Of a stretch of DNA of 64,000 nt, positions 46,366-54,430 are shown in pieces. This DNA comes from JABMOW01 sp964409335. GTDB taxonomy: Bacteria > Fidelibacterota > Marinisomatia > SCGC-AAA003-L08 > JACNLC01. Position 1 is the stretch's first letter. Each line of letters opens with the position of its first letter. The position numbers were made by a program, and so were the translations under genes. Where the stretch lies: assembly GCA_964409335.1 (NCBI GenBank), contig CAYPCW010000002.1:1-64000 (forward strand). Reading direction: 5' to 3'. The notes under the pieces are model-generated. The model was not told the DNA's origin. It saw nothing but the letters and a program-made list of their open reading frames with translations, and searched no databases.

Positions 46366-49300
46366 TCAGGTAATCCTTCCGTGACATTTTTTATATTTTT
46401 TCCCACTGCCACAGGGACAGGGGTCGTTTTTACCTATTTTTTCTTCAACATGCACCGGCTGGACCCGCTGGTGTCGCGTGGGCATGGTACCGGTGGAATG
46501 TTGTCCGCCCTGCATAGCTCCGACAGGAACCACTCCCCCTGCGTCGTCATGTTTATATTGCACATTGACCGCTTGGGGAATCAGAGAAGGTTGTCTTTGC
46601 TGGGCTGACCGTATCTGAACTCTGAATATTCTACGCAATGTTTCACGGTTGGTGTCTTCCATCACATCGGTGAACATGCTGTAACCTTCGGATTTATACT
46701 CGATCAACGGATTTTTCTGTCCGTATGCCCGAAGATTGATGCCTTCACGAAGTTGATCCATACCGTGAAGGTGTTCCATCCATTTTTCATCGATGGTCTT
46801 CAGGATCACAAATTTTTCAAAATCTTCAAATTTATCCGGATCGACCAATTCTTTCTTTGCAGAAAGTATGGCATTGGAAGCATTCCGGATCATATCCTTC
46901 AACTCATCGATTTTGGTGATACCCATTTCATGAGATTGGATATTCAGGGAAAATGTAGACAGTAACTCCTGGTTGAGCCCTTCCCAGTCCCATGAGCCGG
47001 GGCTATCGGGTTTCGGGCAATAGGCAGCGGTCGCATTCTCCAGGTATTCATCCAGGATCTCGTTCAAAAGTTCACCGACATTTTCACCCATCAATGCATA
47101 ATTACGCCGGTCATAGACAATCTCCCGCTGATTGTTCATCACATCATCGTATTCCAGAAGGTGTTTCCGGATGCTGTAATTGTGACCTTCAACCTTTTTT
47201 TGAGCACGTTCAATAGATTTACTTACCATTGAGTGAGTAATCACTTCGCCTTCTTCGATTCCGAGACGGTCCATGATCTTTGCCACCCGGTCTGATCCAA
47301 ACAGGCGCATTAAATCATCTTCTAAGCTGAGATAAAAAACGGATTCACCCGGATCTCCCTGCCGCCCGGATCGCCCCCGTAACTGAAGATCAATTCGACG
47401 GGATTCTGCCCGGCTGGTGCCCAGAATAAACATACCGCCGAGGCTGCGGGTAGTGTCCGTCAGTTTGATATCCGTTCCCCTGCCTGCCATATTTGTGGCG
47501 ATGGTGACGGCGGATCGCTGCCCGGCAAGCTGTACAACCTCTGCTTCGCGCCGGTGCTGTTTCGCATTCAGAACATTGTGAGGTATTTTGATCCGCCGAA
47601 GCATTCTGGACAGGGTTTCTGATTCTTCAACGGAAGTCGTACCCACTAAAACCGGTTGACCCTTACGGGACAGCTCCTCAATTTTAGTCACTGCGGAATT
47701 GTATTTTTCCCGCTTTGTTCTGAAAATCTGATCCTCGTTGTCCTTTCGGATGATTGCCACATTGGTAGGGATCTCCACCACATCGAGTTTGTAGATATCC
47801 ATAAATTCTGAGGCTTCAGTCACGGCGGTCCCGGTCATCCCGGCCAGTTTTTCGTACATCCTGAAATAATTTTGGATCGTGATAGTTGCCATCGTTTGGG
47901 TTTCTTTTTCCACCTTCACATCTTCTTTGGCTTCTAATGCCTGATGAAGACCGTCGCTATACCGCCGGCCATGAAGAACCCGCCCCGTGTGCTCGTCGAC
48001 GATGAGAACCTTCCCCTCCTGTACGATATAATCTACATCTTTTTCAAACAGAGTGTAGGCTTTCAACAGTTGGTTGATGGCATGAATTCTATCGCTTCGA
48101 CTGGCGTGAAGCGCCTGGGCTTCGTCCTTTTTTTGAATTTTTTCCGCTTCGGATAATTCCGGATCAACATCAATGTCATGCAGCATCTCCGGCAGGTCAG
48201 GGATAATAAAATCTTCAGGGTTAGATGGTGAAAGTGTATTTCTGCCCATCTCGGTCAGGTCAATGACATTTGATTTTTCGTCCACGCTGAAATACAATTG
48301 TTCGTCTACCTCATTCAACTTTTTATCCCGGATGAATTCGCTCTCAACCGATCGGACAAGCTGCTTTGTCCCCTGTCGCTGGAACAACTTCATCAGTCGT
48401 TTATTTTTGGGGATTCCCCGGTTGGCAGTGAGGAGGTTAATCCCCGCTTCCTTTTCTTTTTCGCTAAGACCCATTCTGGAAGATTCATCTTCGCCGATAC
48501 TGTCCAGAATTTGTTCCCCGGCAGCGACCAGTTCATTGACCAAATATGACTGTTTTCTCACCAGGTTTTCAACCAGGGATTTATGCTCCTGATATTGACG
48601 GTTCATGGGGGCATTCACCTGCCCGGATATAATCAGGGGTACGCGGGCTTCATCGATCAGAACCGAGTCGACTTCATCGACGATTGCATACACATGTCCC
48701 CGTTGCACCTGGTCTTCCCGCGAAATTGCCATATTATCCCGAAGATAGTCGAAACCGAACTCCTGATTCGTTCCGTAGGTGATATCCCGGTTATACATCT
48801 CACGTCGTTGCTGAGAGTTCATCTGATTGAGTATACAACCAACGGTAAGTCCGAGAAATTGATAGAGATGTCCCATCCATTGACTGTCACGTTCCGCAAG
48901 GTAATCATTGACAGTAATTATATGTATGCCTCTGTCGGTGAGTGCATTGAGAACAATGGGTAAGGTGGCAACCAGCGTTTTTCCTTCACCGGTTTTCATT
49001 TCGGTGATTTTCCCCTGATGCAGAACAATCCCACCCATCAACTGAACATCGTAATGGACCATTTCCCAGGCGATCTCCTGCCCCATGACTTTAAACAGAG
49101 AACCGGATAACCGGCGGGCTGCATCTTTAATGATCGCAAACACTTCTGGCACATACTCATTCAGAGCATTTTGTTCGGCCTTATAAATAAAATCATCCAG
49201 ATCGGTTCGGGTTAAACCATCGGTTTTACCCTGTTTTCGGGCGCTGATCCGTTGAGCGTCAACATCCTTCTTCACCGACATTAATTTATCCCTCAGCGCC

Positions 49301-49428
49301 TCATCTGACAATGATACGAGATCGGAATAAAATCGGTTGATCTCATCAACGATCGGAATCAGCGTTTTGAGATCTTTGTCGGACTTTTTACCGAAAATAC
49401 GGGTTACAATATTAGTTATTACAGACAT
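46366..49428 (-). CDS. secA: Preprotein translocase ATPase SecA
   Basis: A 1020-residue ATPase that drives protein export through SecYEG. Walker A is MKTGEGKTLVATLP, and the DEAD-type motif is YAIVDEVDSVLIDEAR. The second motor has NMAGRGTDIKL, and the two-helix finger and C-terminal linker are present. The C-terminus has the zinc-binding SEC-C motif CPCGSGKKYKKCHG, which binds SecB or ribosomes. The length is slightly above the usual 900 owing to extra loops. The gene is divergent from the NtrC regulator. Confidence 0.97.
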   Translation of the reverse strand: MSVITNIVTRIFGKKSDKDLKTLIPIVDEINRFYSDLVSLSDEALRDKLMSVKKDVDAQRISARKQGKTDGLTRTDLDDFIYKAEQNALNEYVPEVFAIIKDAARRLSGSLFKVMGQEIAWEMVHYDVQLMGGIVLHQGKITEMKTGEGKTLVATLPIVLNALTDRGIHIITVNDYLAERDSQWMGHLYQFLGLTVGCILNQMNSQQRREMYNRDITYGTNQEFGFDYLRDNMAISREDQVQRGHVYAIVDEVDSVLIDEARVPLIISGQVNAPMNRQYQEHKSLVENLVRKQSYLVNELVAAGEQILDSIGEDESSRMGLSEKEKEAGINLLTANRGIPKNKRLMKLFQRQGTKQLVRSVESEFIRDKKLNEVDEQLYFSVDEKSNVIDLTEMGRNTLSPSNPEDFIIPDLPEMLHDIDVDPELSEAEKIQKKDEAQALHASRSDRIHAINQLLKAYTLFEKDVDYIVQEGKVLIVDEHTGRVLHGRRYSDGLHQALEAKEDVKVEKETQTMATITIQNYFRMYEKLAGMTGTAVTEASEFMDIYKLDVVEIPTNVAIIRKDNEDQIFRTKREKYNSAVTKIEELSRKGQPVLVGTTSVEESETLSRMLRRIKIPHNVLNAKQHRREAEVVQLAGQRSAVTIATNMAGRGTDIKLTDTTRSLGGMFILGTSRAESRRIDLQLRGRSGRQGDPGESVFYLSLEDDLMRLFGSDRVAKIMDRLGIEEGEVITHSMVSKSIERAQKKVEGHNYSIRKHLLEYDDVMNNQREIVYDRRNYALMGENVGELLNEILDEYLENATAAYCPKPDSPGSWDWEGLNQELLSTFSLNIQSHEMGITKIDELKDMIRNASNAILSAKKELVDPDKFEDFEKFVILKTIDEKWMEHLHGMDQLREGINLRAYGQKNPLIEYKSEGYSMFTDVMEDTNRETLRRIFRVQIRSAQQRQPSLIPQAVNVQYKHDDAGGVVPVGAMQGGQHSTGTMPTRHQRVQPVHVEEKIGKNDPCPCGSGKKYKKCHGRIT

Positions 49429-49619
49429 GTTTACTCATCATTTTCAAGTGAAATCTATATGAAACGGAAAGCCAAAGTTACCACTAATTCACGGATCGGA
49501 CGGTGGAAAATTCCACGGGTAATCCACAGATCCCGGCCTGTTTTCATGATCTCACTATGAACGGATATTCGGTTTTCAAGTGCTATGAAATATGGCTGAT
49601 AACCGTTAAATTAAATACA

Positions 49620-51023
49620 ATGTATGCGCTGCAAATCATAGATGACGATGCGAATGTTCTCCATGCGCTCTCGGAGTTCTTTGAGCAAGAAGGCTACGAA
49701 GTATTCAAATATAAAAATGGCGAAGAAGCTCTGTCTGCCATCAATACGGATCTCCCTAACGTCGTATTATTAGATTTGAAACTCCCCGGCATGGACGGAT
49801 TTTCGATCCTTCATAGAATTAAACAATCCCACCCCGAAATAGAAGTCATTATCATCACCGGAAACGTGGATGTCATGTCCGGTGTGAAAGCGATGAAGCT
49901 TGGTGCAATTGATTATGTGACCAAACCATTCAATCTTGATGAGGTGAGTGTATTGGTCGGGAAGGCTATATCAGCCCAAAAGCAGTATGAACAACTCGTG
50001 TATCTCCAAAAAGAAAAAAAACTAATTTCAGGTGAGATCATCGGTACCAGTGATGCCATGCAGAAAGTATTTAAATTTATCGATCAGGTTGCCGAATCCC
50101 CCAGAACTTCCGTATTGATTCACGGTGAAACGGGAACCGGCAAAGAACTGGTTGTCAAAGCGATTCATTATAACAGTTCACGAGCCGACAAACCTTTCAT
50201 TGAGATCAATTGTTCTGCATTTCAAAGTACACTTCTGGAATCAGAATTATTCGGGTATGAGCCGGGTGCATTTACCGGAGCAAAAAATCGAAAGAAAGGT
50301 CTGCTCGAACTGGCGGATGGCGGTTCCTTCTTCCTGGACGAAATCGGGGAAATGGATCTGGGACTGCAGGTGAAATTGCTAAAGGTGATTGAGGAACAAT
50401 CTTTCCGGCGGATTGGCGGCACAAAGCAGATTAAAATCGATACCCGGATATTAAGCGCCACTTCCAGAGACCTGGTAAAGGAGGTGGAAGAGAACCGGTT
50501 TCGCAAAGACCTTTTCTACCGGTTAAATGTGGCGTCCATTAAACTACCGCCGCTTCGGGAGCGAGGCGAGGATATTCTGCTATTGGCAGAACATTTCATT
50601 CGTCAGTATAACCGGGAGTTCAAACGCAATATCGGAGGGTTGGACCATCTGGCGATGGAACAGTTCAAAAGGTATTCATGGCCGGGTAATGTAAGAGAAC
50701 TGAGAAATGTGATCGAGCGTGCAATGCTGTTTGAAAAAGGCACAATGATCCGCCCGGACAGCATTAATATTGCTGCCGCATCCGTTAAAGATCATAATCC
50801 CGCCCCATTCGAAAATAATAAAGATGATCTTGAGAGCTTATATTTGAAATTAGACATTTCAAAAGAGCGCTATACGTTAATGGATTTTGAAAAACAGCTC
50901 TTTCTTAAAGTATTGGAACTAACAAAAGGGAATCAATCCAAAGCCGCCGGAATTCTGGGAATCTCCCGGCAGCGGATGTCCTACAGAGTGAAAGTGCTCG
51001 GTATCTCGCCGGATATTAATTAA
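49620..51023 (+). CDS. NtrC-family sigma-54 response regulator
   Basis: A 467-residue protein from the ATG at 49620; longer in-frame starts (a GTG at 49503) lack ribosome sites. A receiver domain (LQIIDDDANVLHAL, phospho-Asp in VVLLDLKLPGMDGF) leads to an AAA+ sigma-54 activator: GETGTGKELV (Walker A), ELFGYEPGAFTGA (the sigma-54 contact GAFTGA), FLDEIGEM (Walker B) and the sensor RNVIERAML. The C-terminal Fis-type helix-turn-helix is NQSKAAGILGISRQRMSYR. A short inverted repeat GTGGAA-AA-TTCCAC (49503-49516) lies upstream and may be an operator. The receiver's partner may be the hybrid kinase or the degenerate kinase downstream. Confidence 0.95.
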   Translation: MYALQIIDDDANVLHALSEFFEQEGYEVFKYKNGEEALSAINTDLPNVVLLDLKLPGMDGFSILHRIKQSHPEIEVIIITGNVDVMSGVKAMKLGAIDYVTKPFNLDEVSVLVGKAISAQKQYEQLVYLQKEKKLISGEIIGTSDAMQKVFKFIDQVAESPRTSVLIHGETGTGKELVVKAIHYNSSRADKPFIEINCSAFQSTLLESELFGYEPGAFTGAKNRKKGLLELADGGSFFLDEIGEMDLGLQVKLLKVIEEQSFRRIGGTKQIKIDTRILSATSRDLVKEVEENRFRKDLFYRLNVASIKLPPLRERGEDILLLAEHFIRQYNREFKRNIGGLDHLAMEQFKRYSWPGNVRELRNVIERAMLFEKGTMIRPDSINIAAASVKDHNPAPFENNKDDLESLYLKLDISKERYTLMDFEKQLFLKVLELTKGNQSKAAGILGISRQRMSYRVKVLGISPDIN

Positions 51024-51050
51024 TTCAACTACCCTTATTTAATCAGCCAT

Positions 51051-51779
51051 ATGATTTTAAAACAAAACGTTCATTCCGATGACCCGCCCTGGTCTTTTCA
51101 GCAAAAAGAATTAGATTTTATTGACCGGATTTTGACCTATTCTACGATGGCATTTTGTCGTGAAACTTCACACACGATGAATAATTTATTGACATCCCTG
51201 ACCATTTATATTTCAATGTTAAAGAACAATCTGAACAAAGGGAATATTGATAAAGCGTATAACGGTATTGAGGCTATCGAAAAATCGCTGAATAATATCA
51301 CTGAATTCACCACTAAACTCTCCCGGAAAGCAAATTATACGCAGAACGTTATATCGGTAAAGCCAAATTCGGAAGTCAGGGATGCGTTGACATTATGCAG
51401 CATTCTCTTCAAAGAATCCCGATGGTCGCTCATTACCGAGTTTTGTGAAATGGATTCGAAATTGCAGACCGATTCATCCATTATACAGATGGCTCTGGTC
51501 ACCTGGTTTTCCATGAATCTGAAAATCTATAATTTCCCTTCGATGATCGTCCAGACCATGTGGGAACCCGAGGGACAGCAATACGCCATATCCTGTACAG
51601 TCACGGCGAAGAAAGAAGATAGCGCATCGGCGATTATTTATCGTGAATCCGGGGAAAGAGCGGGTGAGATCCCCTTAATTACCATGAAACGGATCATCCA
51701 TTCAAACTTTAAATTTGCCGATCTTAAAATCATCCGGTCTGAGGGAAACGATTTTATACTTACCCTGTCGCCCGTGTAA
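51051..51779 (+). CDS. Degenerate histidine kinase, ChpT/Spo0B-like phosphotransferase candidate
   Basis: A 242-residue protein, 27 bases after the sigma-54 regulator. The first 100 residues look like an NtrB-type DHp domain: ETSHTMNNLLTSLTIYISML, with the phospho-accepting His near 41 (SHTMNNLL where kinases have AHDFNNLL), followed by a second helix. The C-terminal 110 residues have the size of an ATPase (CA) domain, but the N-box, D-x-G-x-G and G-x-G motifs are absent. ATP binding is thus unlikely. The layout matches ChpT and Spo0B, which pass phosphate between receivers. It could relay between the hybrid kinase and the NtrC regulator; that is inference. Confidence 0.7.
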   Translation: MILKQNVHSDDPPWSFQQKELDFIDRILTYSTMAFCRETSHTMNNLLTSLTIYISMLKNNLNKGNIDKAYNGIEAIEKSLNNITEFTTKLSRKANYTQNVISVKPNSEVRDALTLCSILFKESRWSLITEFCEMDSKLQTDSSIIQMALVTWFSMNLKIYNFPSMIVQTMWEPEGQQYAISCTVTAKKEDSASAIIYRESGERAGEIPLITMKRIIHSNFKFADLKIIRSEGNDFILTLSPV

Positions 51780-52239
51780 ATCTTTCCGGTTCCCGGTATC
51801 CTCATTGCGATGATCCTGTCCAGCGCATCGAATATTTAATACACGCCGCCCTCATTGACGACAACGAAATTGTCAAAATATTTTGACACGTGTCAATAAT
51901 TTTTGATGCAAACCAAACGATCACCCCCTGATGTGCTCATCAATACCATGAGGATTTGGTTAAATTTCAATAAAAATAAAATAATTGTAAAATCCTCATA
52001 ATTTCAATAATATCAACTATTAAACGTGAAGTTGGTGAAGGGGATAAAAATTTAATCAGGTCTTTTGGTAATGATCCTGCCAATCTTTCTCATTTTGGTA
52101 CGGTAATTGAAATTAGTACGTTACCCGTTTCAAATCTGAGGGTTTTTACCGGGGGATATGTAGAATTATGCTATTTATTATTGCAATGGTAGCCCTATCA
52201 TATTAACTATAATGAAAATTCAAAAAAAGAGGAGAAGAA
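51780..52239. other. AT-rich intergenic region before the ZU5-like lipoprotein
   Basis: A 460-base gap. It holds the palindromic site at 51871-51896, a long AT-rich run, and a stretch at about 52022-52192 that could encode a peptide in one frame but has no start or ribosome site. A TATAAT at 52208-52213, without a good -35, and AGAGGAGAAGAA before the 52240 ATG mark the downstream promoter and ribosome site. Confidence 0.6.
51871..51896. promoter_or_regulatory. Two overlapping palindromes (TGTCAA/TTGACA half-sites)
   Basis: A perfect 18-base palindrome, TGTCAAAATATTTTGACA (51871-51888), overlaps a perfect 14-base one, TTGACACGTGTCAA (51883-51896). Together they read as three TGTCAA half-sites in alternating orientation. 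This is the pattern of a dimeric or tetrameric operator. It lies between the signalling pair and the lipoprotein gene, about 350 bases before its start; no specific regulator is identified. Confidence 0.5.
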
Positions 52240-52806
52240 ATGAATTTTAGTGCATTAAGTAAACACGTAGCAGGCAGCTTATTTATTTTATTGTTGTTGT
52301 TTGGTTGCAGCGAAAATCCGATTTTGGGTGTACCCTCACAGCCTGCAGGGATTCCGACGGATCAAATGTCATTTGTTCAGTGGACGCCTGAAATGGTGTC
52401 TTTGCTTCAATCGACAGCCCGTCAGGGTCTCGCCAGCCATATTATTCTCCCCGGTGTGGGTGGTACCGTCGGCGGGAATCAGACTTATGGAAATAGTGTA
52501 TACATTCCCGGAGACGCCATCTCGGAAGCAACCGAATTTTCAGTAGAAGTCCTGTGTGTTGATAGTCACCAGCAGTGCGGCGCCGGTGTGGAATTTCTGC
52601 CCGGAACCGATTTTGAAGCCCCGGTTCAAATCACCCTCTCTTTCGAATACCTGAATCTCAGCGATCAGCAGATTGAAGATCTTTACATCTATTTTAGCCA
52701 GGACGGTAATTTCTGGTACCCGATTGACGGATTTGAAATAAATGATGAGAATGAAACCATTTCATTCTGGATAGATCATTTTACAGTATATGCATGGGAA
52801 TTTTAA
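52240..52806 (+). CDS. Lipoprotein with ZU5-like domain
   Basis: A 188-residue protein, ATG at 52240 with an exact AGGAG at good spacing. The signal ends LLLLFGCSEN, a lipobox with Cys23. The mature part resembles a ZU5 domain: GGTVGGNQTYGNSVYIPGDA, then ATEFSVEVL, with a hydrophobic C-terminal strand (DHFTVYAW). ZU5 domains mediate protein contacts; here it would sit on the outer membrane or surface. Two Cys (CVDSHQQC) may form a disulphide. A TATAAT box is 27 bases upstream. It is 9 bases before the TPR gene. Function unknown. Confidence 0.75.
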   Translation: MNFSALSKHVAGSLFILLLLFGCSENPILGVPSQPAGIPTDQMSFVQWTPEMVSLLQSTARQGLASHIILPGVGGTVGGNQTYGNSVYIPGDAISEATEFSVEVLCVDSHQQCGAGVEFLPGTDFEAPVQITLSFEYLNLSDQQIEDLYIYFSQDGNFWYPIDGFEINDENETISFWIDHFTVYAWEF

Positions 52807-52827
52807 GAACGGTGTATGGGAGATATC

Positions 52828-54087
52828 ATGACCAATAACAATACACAACTCCAATCTTTCCTCGCGGAAGTTCTGGACAGGGCAGCGTCGGTCTGCAGCG
52901 ATGAGTTCCTGAAATACTTCAGGTTTATACAGCAGGAAAGGGAACGTCTGTTAGACAGCGTCTGGCACGAAATCCCCGCCGGGGAACAGACGCCGGATAT
53001 GAAGCAGTTTGTCTTTAAAGAAATTGATTTTGATTCCATCGTTACCCATTCTAAAAGTTACATTACAAATGCTGAGGATTATTTCAGACTGGTCTTCGAT
53101 ATCGCCGTCATCGCCATCAACTACGGATACTTTGTAAAAGCGGCGCTGCTTCTGAACCGAATTGTTAAAAATAACCAAAAAGGTATTGATGAGCGGTTAA
53201 AAGCCAATTCTTACAAAAAACTGGGTAAAATTCACTTTTATAAGAACAACTTTATTTTAGCAGAAGAATCTATAGAACAAAGTCTAAATTACTTTTCTAT
53301 TTTAAAAGATACATTGGAAATTGCCAGGAATAAAAACTCTTTGGGCATCATCCGTGTCGAGAAGAACCTTCCTGTTGAAGGCAAACTTTTGTTTTTGGAA
53401 GCCCAAAAACTTTCAGGTGACTTTAATGACGCTCAGTTAACCATGAAAATACTGATCAATCTGGGTATTGTCAGCCATCGCCTGGGTGAACTGGGTGAAG
53501 CCATGGAATACTTTCAGGATGCCCTGAAGCTGGTGAACGGGGACGCAAATAAGGCACAGCGCGCCAGTGTCCTGCACAATATTGGCGTCGTGTATAAATC
53601 GAAAGAAGAATACGGGAAAGCCAGCGCATACTTCATGAAATCGATTTCATTGTGTAAGGAAACGTATAATGTTTACCAAAAAGGTCTTTCATATCTCGAA
53701 TATGCTCATGTAACGGCACATATGCGCGATCTGCCAAAGGCGATGGCATTGGCGACAACCGCGTTCCCGATATTTTCTGAACTGGGTGCAAAAATGCATA
53801 TCGCAGAAGTGTATAAACTATATGGAATGATCAACCGGATGGGAGGCAAATACGACATCGCGCTTTCTTACCTTGAGAACAGTAAGCGGATCAATCATGA
53901 GTACAACAATCACTTTAACCTGGGTGAGACGTATTTTGAAATGGGTGAATATTACCGGGCAACGGGAGATAAAAAGCAATCGCTGGAAAATTATCAGGAG
54001 TCCATAAAGCAATTTCAATTTATCCAGGCCAATAAAAAAGCAGCTGATGTTGAATATGTTATGAACAGGCTGCCGTTGTCGAATTAG
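52828..54087 (+). CDS. Tetratricopeptide-repeat protein
   Basis: A 419-residue protein, from the ATG at 52828 with GGGAGAT upstream (an earlier ATG in frame is 12 bases before). No signal is seen, so it is probably cytosolic. At least six TPR units are visible between about 120 and 400, for example LKANSYKKLGKIHFYKNNFI, LINLGIVSHRLGELGEAMEY, HNIGVVYKSKEEYGKASAYF and YFEMGEYYRATGDKKQSLEN. The first 115 residues are not TPR and hold a hydrophobic section. TPR proteins are scaffolds; this one could be a signalling adaptor for the nearby kinases. It is followed by a strong terminator. Confidence 0.85.
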   Translation: MTNNNTQLQSFLAEVLDRAASVCSDEFLKYFRFIQQERERLLDSVWHEIPAGEQTPDMKQFVFKEIDFDSIVTHSKSYITNAEDYFRLVFDIAVIAINYGYFVKAALLLNRIVKNNQKGIDERLKANSYKKLGKIHFYKNNFILAEESIEQSLNYFSILKDTLEIARNKNSLGIIRVEKNLPVEGKLLFLEAQKLSGDFNDAQLTMKILINLGIVSHRLGELGEAMEYFQDALKLVNGDANKAQRASVLHNIGVVYKSKEEYGKASAYFMKSISLCKETYNVYQKGLSYLEYAHVTAHMRDLPKAMALATTAFPIFSELGAKMHIAEVYKLYGMINRMGGKYDIALSYLENSKRINHEYNNHFNLGETYFEMGEYYRATGDKKQSLENYQESIKQFQFIQANKKAADVEYVMNRLPLSN

Positions 54088-54138
54088 ATGACCTCGCCAT
54101 GGCTTTCAAATAAATTATTAATTTAAGTCCGCCGTACA

Positions 54139-54186
54139 GATCAATAATTGGTTCGTGTTATGGAGAGATCAATGATTGGTTAGTGT
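54139..54186. repeat. Imperfect 20-base direct repeat, period 28
   Basis: GATCAATAATTGGTTCGTGT (54139-54158) and GATCAATGATTGGTTAGTGT (54167-54186) match at 18 of 20 positions, starting 28 bases apart. They lie between the TPR gene and its terminator, just before the hairpin. They could be a protein-binding pair or a short duplication. Confidence 0.6.
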
Positions 54187-54197
54187 GGTTTATCGTA

Positions 54198-54238
54198 GCA
54201 GAAAGCGGCATCGGATTGACGTCGCTTTCTGCTTTTTT
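54198..54238 (+). terminator. Intrinsic terminator after the TPR gene
   Basis: A perfect 10-base stem (GCAGAAAGCG at 54198-54207, CGCTTTCTGC at 54223-54232) with a 15-base loop is followed directly by six T. It is the cleanest rho-independent terminator in the window and ends the lipoprotein-TPR unit. Confidence 0.9.
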
Positions 54239-54430
54239 ATCCTGTTTTCAGGTCATTGTAAAATCTCATTTTCAGAATGATCCCGCCACCCGTTAACCGG
54301 GATTGCACCATCGGGGGAATTGTTGAGATAGAAGGGTCGTGATTCAATCAAAATAACGGTTACAGATTATGATAAAAAATGTTTAATTTGAAAATTATAG
54401 ATTAAGATTATTTTACAGTTCTACTGAAAC

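Larger units (their letters stand above)
54088..54430. other. Intergenic region with repeat and terminator before the hybrid kinase
   Basis: A 343-base gap. It holds the imperfect direct repeat (54139-54186), the strong terminator (54198-54238) and an AT-rich stretch (about 54300-54430) that must contain the kinase promoter. No credible reading frame was seen. Confidence 0.6.

Noticed and set aside
52022..52192. A coding-like stretch ending at a TAG
   Set aside because: About 55 codons read smoothly, but there is no start codon, ribosome site or recognised family; possibly a gene remnant, too weak to call.
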